A stretch of DNA of 6,900 nucleotides. Source: UBA685 sp049890215. GTDB taxonomy: Bacteria; Pseudomonadota; Alphaproteobacteria; Puniceispirillales; Puniceispirillaceae. Positions 1-6,232 of this stretch are shown here, piece by piece (position 1 is the first letter of the stretch; every line of letters starts with the position of its first letter). The stretch covers positions 1 to 6,900 of the forward strand of contig JBMHBX010000007.1 in NCBI GenBank assembly GCA_049890215.1, read 5' to 3'. The notes under the pieces are model-generated. The model was given only the letters and a program-made list of their open reading frames with translations, did no database searches and had not been told where the DNA came from. The position numbers and the translations under genes were made by a program.

Positions 1-2
1 TC

Positions 3-10
3 TTTCCTCC
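3..10 (-). promoter_or_regulatory. Strong Shine-Dalgarno for the next gene, beyond the left edge
   Basis: On the minus strand the last ten bases of the window read GGAGGAAAGA, starting inside the TAG stop codon of iolB. This is a near-ideal ribosome binding site, and a start codon would be expected within a few bases beyond the window. It shows that the operon continues past iolB with almost no spacing. Which gene follows cannot be seen. iolE (inosose dehydratase) is a reasonable guess, because it usually accompanies iolC, iolD and iolB and is absent here. Confidence 0.75.
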
Positions 11-804
11 TAGCTCAACATCCATTCATGATGAGGGTCATTTTTAAATTTCCAAATACGCTTGGGTCCAGCCATGACGTTCAAATAATAGCTCTCATAA
101 CCATGAGGTGCACCAACAGGGTGATAGCCACGTGGCACAAGCACAACATCATTATGTTCAGGTGCCACGACCTCATCCAGTGATCTGTCATCTGTATAGA
201 CACGATGCAAAACATAGCCTTGTGATGGGTTTATTTTGTGATAATAGGTTTCTTCAAGATAGGATTCTTCAGGCAAATTATCTGTATCATGCTTGTGAGG
301 GGGATAGGATGACCAATTCCCAGCAGGAGTAATCACCTCTACAACCAGCAAGCTATCAGCAGGCGCATCCTCAGGTAGAATATTACAAACATGGCGAGTG
401 TTTGTGCCTGTGCCGCGCACTTCATGGCTCATATCTTCTGGATATATTATGCGCGCAGGATGTTCGCCCGTAATGCCAGGGGCTCTGCAAATCGCAATTT
501 CACAATCACTATCTGCCTGTATTGACCATGGCGTTTTGAACGGCACATAAAGGGCAAAGGGTGGCTTTTTATCAAAGACATCATCACGGCCTTTGAAATG
601 TCCAAAATCAATACCGCCCGCAGAAAAAGAACAGCTGCCAGAGAGCAATACAACGCAATATTCAGTCTCATCACCATCACCTGATAAAACGCTACCTTGC
701 TTCATAATCCTTGCCGAAAAGCCCACGTAATACCAACCAGCTGATTGCGGGGTGATGTTGTGAAGCTCTTCACCATCGGCTGCTTTTATCAATAGCTCTG
801 ACAT
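10..804 (-). CDS. iolB: 5-deoxy-glucuronate isomerase (IolB)
   Basis: This is a 264-residue cytoplasmic enzyme of the IolB/KduI cupin family, at the family's usual length. It isomerises 5-deoxy-D-glucuronate to 5-dehydro-2-deoxy-D-gluconate, the step after IolD and before IolC in myo-inositol breakdown. The family hallmark is the C-terminal cupin region. SYPPHKHD carries the paired histidines His170 and His172, followed by YLEETYYHK with Glu184/Glu185, then VPRGYHPV with His228 and the conserved block MAGPKRIWKF near residues 244-253. By comparison with KduI, His170, His172, one of the two glutamates (probably Glu185) and His228 would bind the metal. The ATG start is well supported by an AGGAGG eight bases upstream. 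The gene begins 24 nt after iolD stops and ends in TAG. The family, the motifs and the neighbouring iolC and iolD all agree, so the assignment is secure. No truncation or missing key residue is apparent. Confidence 0.96.
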   Translation of the reverse strand: MSELLIKAADGEELHNITPQSAGWYYVGFSARIMKQGSVLSGDGDETEYCVVLLSGSCSFSAGGIDFGHFKGRDDVFDKKPPFALYVPFKTPWSIQADSDCEIAICRAPGITGEHPARIIYPEDMSHEVRGTGTNTRHVCNILPEDAPADSLLVVEVITPAGNWSSYPPHKHDTDNLPEESYLEETYYHKINPSQGYVLHRVYTDDRSLDEVVAPEHNDVVLVPRGYHPVGAPHGYESYYLNVMAGPKRIWKFKNDPHHEWMLS

Positions 805-812
805 GCTCTCTG

Positions 813-818
813 CCTCCT
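813..818 (-). promoter_or_regulatory. Shine-Dalgarno site of iolB
   Basis: The minus strand reads TGAGGAGGCAGAGAGC directly before the ATG. AGGAGG sits eight bases from the start codon, within the 24-nt gap between iolD and iolB. It fixes the iolB start, and its strength suggests efficient independent re-initiation after iolD. The gap holds no inverted repeat and no room for a promoter. Confidence 0.85.
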
Positions 819-828
819 CATCGTGCCT

Positions 829-2679
829 TTAAGATTTATGGCCTTTAGCCTGTTTATCGCGGCCTGATTGATGATTTTGATGTGCATCCATTACAGATTG
901 CCTGTTTGAAATATCTGGCACACCGACATCCCACCATGTGCCACCTGCTTCAGTTGAAGGGCCAGGATCAGTATCAATGACAATCACATCAACGCCTTGT
1001 TTTGTGATGCTTTGTGAAACAAGCTCTTCAAGTTCGGCAATAGAGTTCGCTTTTACTGCGCGCGCACCCATTGAGCCTGCATGAGCCACAAAATCAATTT
1101 CAGGCATAACTTCATGATGAGAATCTGCAAATAGATTGTTAAACGCCGCGCCGCCTGTGCTAGCCTGTAGACGGTTAATACAGCCAAAGCCGCGATTATC
1201 CGTGATAATCAAAGTCATAGAAGCGCCCATCATCACAGCTGTTGCTAGCTCTGAATTTGCCATCAGATAAGAGCCATCACCAGCAAAGACAACATTCGGG
1301 CGTGAGGGGTCTGCTAAATGGACACCAAGGCCAGCAGAGACCTCATAGCCCATGCACGAAAATCCATATTCCATGTGATAGCCATCTGTCATGCCAACAC
1401 GCCATAATTTATGGAGCTCGCCGGGCATAGAGCCAGCCGCACCCACCACAATCACATCTTCAGGACAGGCTCTATTAACAGCGCCAATAACCTCAGAATC
1501 TGCTGGTAATCCATTATGAGAAGGCGCTTTGGTGACATCATCTACTTGCCCCCACCATGTCGCATTCAGCTTTGTTGCATGGGCGCGATAAGCCTCATCG
1601 ACCTGATAGGATGATAAAGCATCTTCTAGTGCTTCAAGCCCAGTTTTAGCATCTGCCATCAAAGGGGTAGCATCATGTTTGACAAGATCGTGAGCCTGCA
1701 CATTAAGGGCAATGACCTGCCCTTTGATTAAGCTGTTTGAGCCTGTTACAAAATCTTGCAGGCGGCTGCCAACAGCCAGGATAACATCAGCTTCTTCTGC
1801 AAGCGCATTCGCGGCCGAACTGCCTGTTACGCCAAGCGAACCCATATAGGCTTCATGAGCTTCTGGCAGAGATGATTTACCAGCCTGTGTAGAGGCGACA
1901 GGTATCCCTGTTTTAGCTGAAAAAGACGACAGGATATCTTGAGCGTTTGAATAGCGCACACCGCCGCCAGCGATTATCATAGGCTTTTTGGCAGAAGATA
2001 AAAGTGAAACTGCGCTGGCTAGCTCTTGTTCATCAGGATTTATGCGACGCACCTCCCAAATACGTGGTTCGAAAAATGAATCAGTATAATGATAGCTTTC
2101 AGCCTGCACATCCTGACATAAAGACAGCGTAACAGGTCCGCAATCAGCTGGGTCTGTCAAAACAGACATCGCTTTGGGTAAAGATTGCAGAAATTGTTCT
2201 GGGCGGGTTATGCGATCAAAAAAGCGTGAGACAGGTCTAAAACAATCATTAGCAGAGACAGTGGCATCAGAAAAATATTCAACCTGCTGTAATACAGGGT
2301 CTGGGCGTCTATCTGCAAAAACATCACCTGGTAGGAATAACACTGGCAGGCGGTTGACATGGGCAAGGGCGGCAGCTGTGACCATATTGGTTGCCCCTGG
2401 CCCAATAGATGACGTAACAGCCATCATTTGCCTGCGTTGTTTTTGCTTGGCAAAGGCGATTGCCGCATGTGCCATTGTTTGCTCATTATGGCCGCGATAG
2501 GTTGGTATTTCATCCTTAATCTGATAGAGGGCTTCGCCTAATCCAGCAACATTACCATGACCAAAAATGCCCCATACCGCTGCAAAAGCAGGCGCGGTTG
2601 TGCCATCTAGCTGGCGAATTGATTGAGCAGCCATCCATTTTACAAGTGCTTGTGACATTGTTAATTTTTGAGTGTTCAC
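829..2679 (-). CDS. iolD: 3D-(3,5/4)-trihydroxycyclohexane-1,2-dione acylhydrolase (IolD), ThDP-dependent
   Basis: IolD (616 residues) opens the inositol-derived ring, hydrolysing 3D-(3,5/4)-trihydroxycyclohexane-1,2-dione to 5-deoxy-D-glucuronate. It belongs to the thiamine-diphosphate enzyme family of acetolactate synthase. The N-terminal pyrimidine-binding domain spans about residues 8-200 and contains YRGHNEQTMAHAA, whose Glu66 is the expected cofactor-activating glutamate, then SSIGPGATNMVTAAA. The middle domain (about 215-355) has the usual AGGGVRYS segment. The C-terminal pyrophosphate-binding domain (about 400-585) carries the metal/ThDP motif from GDGS at 467-470 to DN at 494-495, then RGFGCINRLQ, typical of IolD. 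The start is GTG, overlapping the iolC stop by four bases (GTGA), with AGGAGAG five bases upstream. An in-frame ATG seven codons in (2656-2658) is less well supported. After about residue 590 the tail is short, hydrophilic and rich in His, Gln and Lys, and looks divergent from the family. The assignment is secure. Confidence 0.97.
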   Translation of the reverse strand: MNTQKLTMSQALVKWMAAQSIRQLDGTTAPAFAAVWGIFGHGNVAGLGEALYQIKDEIPTYRGHNEQTMAHAAIAFAKQKQRRQMMAVTSSIGPGATNMVTAAALAHVNRLPVLFLPGDVFADRRPDPVLQQVEYFSDATVSANDCFRPVSRFFDRITRPEQFLQSLPKAMSVLTDPADCGPVTLSLCQDVQAESYHYTDSFFEPRIWEVRRINPDEQELASAVSLLSSAKKPMIIAGGGVRYSNAQDILSSFSAKTGIPVASTQAGKSSLPEAHEAYMGSLGVTGSSAANALAEEADVILAVGSRLQDFVTGSNSLIKGQVIALNVQAHDLVKHDATPLMADAKTGLEALEDALSSYQVDEAYRAHATKLNATWWGQVDDVTKAPSHNGLPADSEVIGAVNRACPEDVIVVGAAGSMPGELHKLWRVGMTDGYHMEYGFSCMGYEVSAGLGVHLADPSRPNVVFAGDGSYLMANSELATAVMMGASMTLIITDNRGFGCINRLQASTGGAAFNNLFADSHHEVMPEIDFVAHAGSMGARAVKANSIAELEELVSQSITKQGVDVIVIDTDPGPSTEAGGTWWDVGVPDISNRQSVMDAHQNHQSGRDKQAKGHKS

Positions 2680-4580
2680 TTCATCTCTCCTGCTTCATCC
2701 CATAGCTGTATGAGGGTTGCGAAAGTCTGTGCCATTTGCTGGACAGCTTGTTCATCTGTGATGTTGTCAGACATCCATTTTTTCGCGACATCACCAAAAA
2801 TGGTTCTGCCAATGGCAAATCCTTTCACAAATTTAGCGCCGCGCCCTGCTTTAAAAACAGAGGCCAATTCTTCTGTTGGCATATTTTTGCCCAAAATAAT
2901 GATGCCTTGCAGATGCGGGTCACGGCTGGCTGCAATTTGTGAGGCTTGGTGCCAGAATTGTGTGTCATTAACAGGCTCTAACTTCCACCAATCTGGGCAA
3001 ATATTCAAATCATATAAGCGCGTCATTAATTGCAAAATCTGCTCAGGAGCAGTTGGCTTGCTATCGCGCTCTGTGATAATTTCAAGCAGTAATTCATGGC
3101 GCGTTTGGCGGCAAGCATCAGCAAGGCGCACAAGCATATCTTCATGATAGGCGACAAGGTCTTTATCATCATCTAGACGAAGCGGCGCCAATACCTTGAC
3201 GCAGTGATTTTCTGGCCAAGTCGCAAGGCGCGCACCAAGAGAGGGGGCTTCTTCAAATTCAAGAGGAAATGTGCCTGAAACTTCAATGGGTCTGCCAATC
3301 CATAAATCATGATCAGAGGCTTTATGTAAGGCAGAGCGACCAAGCCTGTCATCAATTAATACACCTGCGCCACCGCGCCCATTTGTTGCTTGCAAGCTTG
3401 CTTGAAGTGCAAGATGTTTGAAGGCTTGAATCGCTTTATTATCACGCCCTGCTTTTTTTGCCATTGCTTCAAATTGAACACGGTGATCAAAGGCGAAAGA
3501 GATAAGCTCATCATAGTGTTTTTTGCGTGTGGTTGACCAATGTAGTTGCTCTAATTTGTGATCACGACGCAAAGCATGATGAGATGAGCCATTGGTCAAT
3601 AAATGAGTTAATTCCTCAAAAGAGGGGTAGGCGGGGGCACAGCCATGACGCGAGACAGCAAGCGCACCGCAACCATTTGCATAAATGGCGCAGGTCTCGA
3701 GAGGCTCATCACGCAGCCAGCCGCGTAAAAAGCCTGACATAAATCCATCTCCTGCACCAAGCACGTTAAAGACTTCGATGGCTTGCACAGGTACAGATAC
3801 ACCATCATCCCAGCCTTTGATTTCATCTTCAAAGATCACACAGCCAAGCGGTCCTCTTTTGCAAACAAAGATAGCATCTGAAAGCGTGCGTGCCTCTCTT
3901 AAAGCATCCAGAGTATAAAGCTGACCACCAGCGATTTGCCATTCTTCTTCGGTGCCAACAATCAAATCACAATGTGGCAGAATTGTTTTCAGGTGGTCTG
4001 AAACAAAAGCACTTTCTGCAAACCGTTCTTCACCATCTCCATGTCCACCAAGCGCCCATAGATTTGGTCTATAATCAATATCAAATGCCACCTTGCGATT
4101 GGCCTGTCTTGCCAGTTTCATCACCTTAAAACTTGCAGCAGAGACTGACGGTGTCGAAAAATGCGTGCCTGTGACCAAAACAGCTTTGGCACTTGTGATA
4201 AAATCAGCGTCAATATCATCTTCGCAAATCGCCATATCAGCGCAATTTTCACGATAAAAAATCAATGGAAATTGTGTTTGATTGCGGATACCCAGAAGAA
4301 CAAGAGCCGACAGCCTTTCCTTATCAGTGATGACATGACTGATATCGACGCCTTCGGCTGTAAGCTGTTCTTTGATAAAGCGGCCCATATGTTCATCGCC
4401 CACTCTAGTAATGAGCGCAGAACGCAAGCCTAAACGTGCAGTGCCAACAGATATATTGGTCGGGCTACCACCAATATATTTGTCAAAGCTCATCATATCT
4501 TCAAGGCGGCCACCAACCTGTCCTCCATAAAGGTCAACAGATGAGCGTCCAATACAAATCACATCTAATTCAGCTGCCAT
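2676..4580 (-). CDS. iolC: Bifunctional IolC: 5-dehydro-2-deoxygluconokinase (PfkB) fused to a DUF2090 aldolase-like domain
   Basis: This 634-residue protein has two parts. Residues 1-330 form a PfkB/ribokinase-type kinase. They include VICIGRSSVDLYG near the start, GGSPTN at 37-42 (PfkB signature 1 region), DIDYRPNLW at 167-175, GTEEEW at 209-214 and NVLGAGDGFMSGF at 272-284, with the GAGD anion hole and probable catalytic base Asp278. This half phosphorylates 5-dehydro-2-deoxy-D-gluconate using ATP. Residues from about 336 to 634 match the DUF2090 domain often fused to proteobacterial IolC. Its landmarks are KVLAPLRLDDD from Lys462, LLLEIITER around Glu500, CPDWWKLEP with Lys533, and GFAIGRTIF at 587-595. 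The spacing of short strands ending in charged residues suggests a TIM-barrel class I aldolase, and such fusions are commonly annotated as DKGP aldolase as well as kinase. That second activity is an inference. A stand-alone kinase would be about 325 residues, so the length itself shows the fusion. The reading frame is continuous. The ATG start lies five bases after the regulator's stop, and its GTGA end overlaps iolD. Confidence 0.95.
   Translation of the reverse strand: MAAELDVICIGRSSVDLYGGQVGGRLEDMMSFDKYIGGSPTNISVGTARLGLRSALITRVGDEHMGRFIKEQLTAEGVDISHVITDKERLSALVLLGIRNQTQFPLIFYRENCADMAICEDDIDADFITSAKAVLVTGTHFSTPSVSAASFKVMKLARQANRKVAFDIDYRPNLWALGGHGDGEERFAESAFVSDHLKTILPHCDLIVGTEEEWQIAGGQLYTLDALREARTLSDAIFVCKRGPLGCVIFEDEIKGWDDGVSVPVQAIEVFNVLGAGDGFMSGFLRGWLRDEPLETCAIYANGCGALAVSRHGCAPAYPSFEELTHLLTNGSSHHALRRDHKLEQLHWSTTRKKHYDELISFAFDHRVQFEAMAKKAGRDNKAIQAFKHLALQASLQATNGRGGAGVLIDDRLGRSALHKASDHDLWIGRPIEVSGTFPLEFEEAPSLGARLATWPENHCVKVLAPLRLDDDKDLVAYHEDMLVRLADACRQTRHELLLEIITERDSKPTAPEQILQLMTRLYDLNICPDWWKLEPVNDTQFWHQASQIAASRDPHLQGIIILGKNMPTEELASVFKAGRGAKFVKGFAIGRTIFGDVAKKWMSDNITDEQAVQQMAQTFATLIQLWDEAGEMK
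2685..2691 (-). promoter_or_regulatory. Shine-Dalgarno site of iolD inside the 3' end of iolC
   Basis: The minus strand reads AGGAGAG, then five bases (ATGAA), then the GTG start of iolD. The site lies within the last codons of iolC. Together with the GTGA stop/start overlap it selects GTG at 2679 over the internal ATG at 2658, and it suggests translational coupling between the kinase and the hydrolase. Confidence 0.82.
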
Positions 4581-4583
4581 CTA

Positions 4584-4594
4584 TCCTATTTCCC
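4584..4594 (-). promoter_or_regulatory. Probable ribosome binding region of iolC
   Basis: The minus strand before the iolC ATG reads GGGAAATAGGATAG. AGGA lies only three bases from the ATG, which is closer than usual. GGGA lies ten bases away and overlaps the final codons of the regulator. Neither is a strong site, so iolC translation may depend partly on ribosomes finishing the regulator gene, whose TAG stop is five bases upstream. Confidence 0.45.
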
Positions 4595-5416
4595 AGTTGC
4601 AGGCAACATTGTCTTGCGCGCTACTTCAATTGCAAGATATTGCGCAAAAATCACTGTTGAAGAGACGAACCGAAATCCGCCAATATCCTTCTCATCAATT
4701 AAAAAACACGTCCCTTTATGAATCGGGCTATTGTCATTGTCAGTGATGCAAATTAACGGGATGTCTCTTTCCTCTGCGATATTGACAACCATTTTGGTCG
4801 AGGCTCGATAAGGCACAAAGCTGATAGCAAGAACCACATCATTTTTGCTCACAAGTGATAATTCTGCCTCTGCATCATTTTCAGCTAACGCCAATGCTTT
4901 ATTGCGCACCCCGATACGGGTTAGCAAATATTCAAGATAGGTTAACATGGTGCGGCTTCTGCCAGAGGCGCACAGATATACCGTATCAGCGCTAACAATC
5001 TGCTCGACAGCGTTGCGCACATCATCGCGGTTTATCGTATCGCGCAAAGTGATAAGAGAGTTAATTCCTGCTGAGGTGATAGCACCCAAAAGGTCGTCAT
5101 CCTCAGCATTTCCCATATTCACAATGCGTTTTTCATAGGACAAAAAATTATCACGCACAGATGATTTAAACACATCTTGTATTTCTTTAAAGCCCGAAAA
5201 ACCAAAGCTTTTGGCAAAGCGCACAAAAGCAGAAGCAGGCGCGTTGGTCACATGCGACAATTCAGATAATGTGGATAAAGCCATCTGCTCTGGATGGTCA
5301 ATGGCAAATTGCGCAATTTGCTTTAATCTGCGTGGCAGTGATGCCTGATTAGCAATAATGTCATGCCTTAATTGCTCCAGACGAGCTGGCACATGCCTCT
5401 CAAATTGACCATCCAT
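4586..5416 (-). CDS. iolR: RpiR-family transcriptional regulator, IolR-like
   Basis: This 276-residue DNA-binding protein has the two-domain layout of the RpiR family. The N-terminal helix-turn-helix domain (about residues 12-90) includes LKQIAQFAIDHPEQMALSTL at 31-50, then the recognition region SHVTNAPASAFVRFAKSFGF at 54-73 and the family's GFKEIQ. The C-terminal SIS (sugar isomerase) domain (about 135-265) contains ASGRSR at 150-155 and AISFVPYRAST at 197-207, the expected phosphosugar-binding loops. In alphaproteobacteria such as Sinorhizobium, an RpiR-type IolR encoded next to iolC represses the inositol genes. Position and family therefore favour that role here, but the gene name rests on context. 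The ligand may be a phosphorylated intermediate such as DKGP (inference). The gene lies 22 nt after the ATPase gene and 5 nt before iolC, so it is probably co-transcribed with its targets and would control its own expression. The ATG start has only a poor Shine-Dalgarno sequence, and an in-frame stop at 5420-5422 rules out a longer form. Confidence 0.92.
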   Translation of the reverse strand: MDGQFERHVPARLEQLRHDIIANQASLPRRLKQIAQFAIDHPEQMALSTLSELSHVTNAPASAFVRFAKSFGFSGFKEIQDVFKSSVRDNFLSYEKRIVNMGNAEDDDLLGAITSAGINSLITLRDTINRDDVRNAVEQIVSADTVYLCASGRSRTMLTYLEYLLTRIGVRNKALALAENDAEAELSLVSKNDVVLAISFVPYRASTKMVVNIAEERDIPLICITDNDNSPIHKGTCFLIDEKDIGGFRFVSSTVIFAQYLAIEVARKTMLPATGK

Positions 5417-5438
5417 AATTTACTTTTTTCATCCCACA

Positions 5439-6230
5439 TTAAATGGCAAGTTCTTTTGCCAAATCACCAATTTCAGCACCGCCAGCCATAAGGCGCTTAA
5501 TATCATCCCCTTCAAGATCTTTTGCTGTGCCTTCGCCAATTACCTCACCAAGAGATAAGAAGGTAAAACGGTCAGCGATAAGGCGTGCATGGATCTCATT
5601 ATGTGTGATCAAGATAATCGCAATATCACCTAATTGCTGAACACGGCGGATAGTTTTCAATACTTCCATCTGCTGTTTTTGCCCAAGCGCTGAGGTTGGC
5701 TCATCAAGAATCAATACCTTTGCCCCGAAATAGATGGCTCTGGCAATCGCTAAAGTTTGACGCTGGCCGCCAGACATTGTGCCAACAGCCTGTTCAGGGT
5801 CTGCAATATTAATCCCAATCTTTGCCATTTCTTGGGTTGCGATCTCTGCCATCTCATCCATCTTCAAGATGCCAAAAGGACCTCGTCCAAAGGTTAATTC
5901 ACGTCCCAAAAAGAAATTGCGTGTGACAGAAGACAGAGAATTCAGCGCTAAATCCTGATAAACTGTGCCAATGCCAGCTTCAGATGAATCACGAGGCGAT
6001 TTAAAGTGCACTTCTTGCCCATCAACCAAAATAGAACCTGATGTTGGCGGATGAACGCCTGATAAGGTCTTAATCAAAGTTGATTTGCCAGCGCCATTAT
6101 CACCAAGCAAAGCATGAACCTCACCTGGATAGACCTTTAGATTGACACCATTCAAAGCTGTGAATGTGCCAAATTTTTTGACTAAATCGCGTGTTTCGAT
6201 AAGAGGGGTTTGTGTCTGCTTTTTCGCCAT
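5439..6230 (-). CDS. Sugar-type ABC importer ATP-binding protein (single domain, FrcA-like), probably inositol
   Basis: This 263-residue ATPase powers a carbohydrate ABC importer from the cytoplasmic face of the membrane. All core motifs are intact: Walker A GDNGAGKST (43-51), Q-loop Gln92 in YQDLAL, signature MSGGQRQ (152-158), Walker B VLILDEP (172-178) and H-loop His210 in ITHNE. It has one ABC domain, unlike the double-domain, roughly 500-residue RbsA/MglA type. This places it with the shorter FrcA-like ATPases that pair with RbsC-type permeases and act as homodimers. The D-loop reads SALG instead of the usual SALD; as far as I recall this is normal in that subgroup. The ATG lies two bases after the permease stop, with GGGGAG nine bases upstream inside the permease gene, so the two are translated as a pair. 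The substrate is not visible in an ATPase. Linkage to iolC, iolD, iolB and a likely iolR makes myo-inositol or another inositol isomer the best guess. Confidence 0.95.
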   Translation of the reverse strand: MAKKQTQTPLIETRDLVKKFGTFTALNGVNLKVYPGEVHALLGDNGAGKSTLIKTLSGVHPPTSGSILVDGQEVHFKSPRDSSEAGIGTVYQDLALNSLSSVTRNFFLGRELTFGRGPFGILKMDEMAEIATQEMAKIGINIADPEQAVGTMSGGQRQTLAIARAIYFGAKVLILDEPTSALGQKQQMEVLKTIRRVQQLGDIAIILITHNEIHARLIADRFTFLSLGEVIGEGTAKDLEGDDIKRLMAGGAEIGDLAKELAI

Positions 6231-6232
6231 GA

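Noticed and set aside
175..183. ABC ATPase D-loop SALG instead of SALD (protein residues 180-183), considered as a defect
   Set aside because: Every other ATPase motif is intact, and a glycine at this place is, as far as I recall, usual in FrcA-like single-domain sugar ATPases. The numbers given here are protein residues of the gene at 5439-6230.
2174..2500. A 108-codon plus-strand open frame opposite iolD
   Set aside because: It is antisense to the conserved N-terminal domain of IolD, has low-complexity composition and lacks a convincing ribosome binding site or domain.
2668..3147. A 159-codon plus-strand open frame opposite iolC
   Set aside because: It lies fully antisense to the well-conserved DUF2090 half of IolC. 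Its translation is rich in Ser and Cys with no recognisable domain, and its start lies inside the iolD/iolC junction. It is a shadow of the minus-strand coding pattern.
5400..5432. A ten-codon minus-strand frame (MKKVNYGWSI) overlapping the regulator start, considered as a leader peptide
   Set aside because: It has no clear ribosome binding site, no run of regulatory codons and no adjacent hairpin or terminator. A frame of this length occurs readily by chance.
5417..5438. Possible internal promoter or terminator between the ATPase gene and the regulator
   Set aside because: The gap is only 22 bases, with no inverted repeat. Its A-rich run on the coding strand is neither a recognisable promoter nor a terminator.
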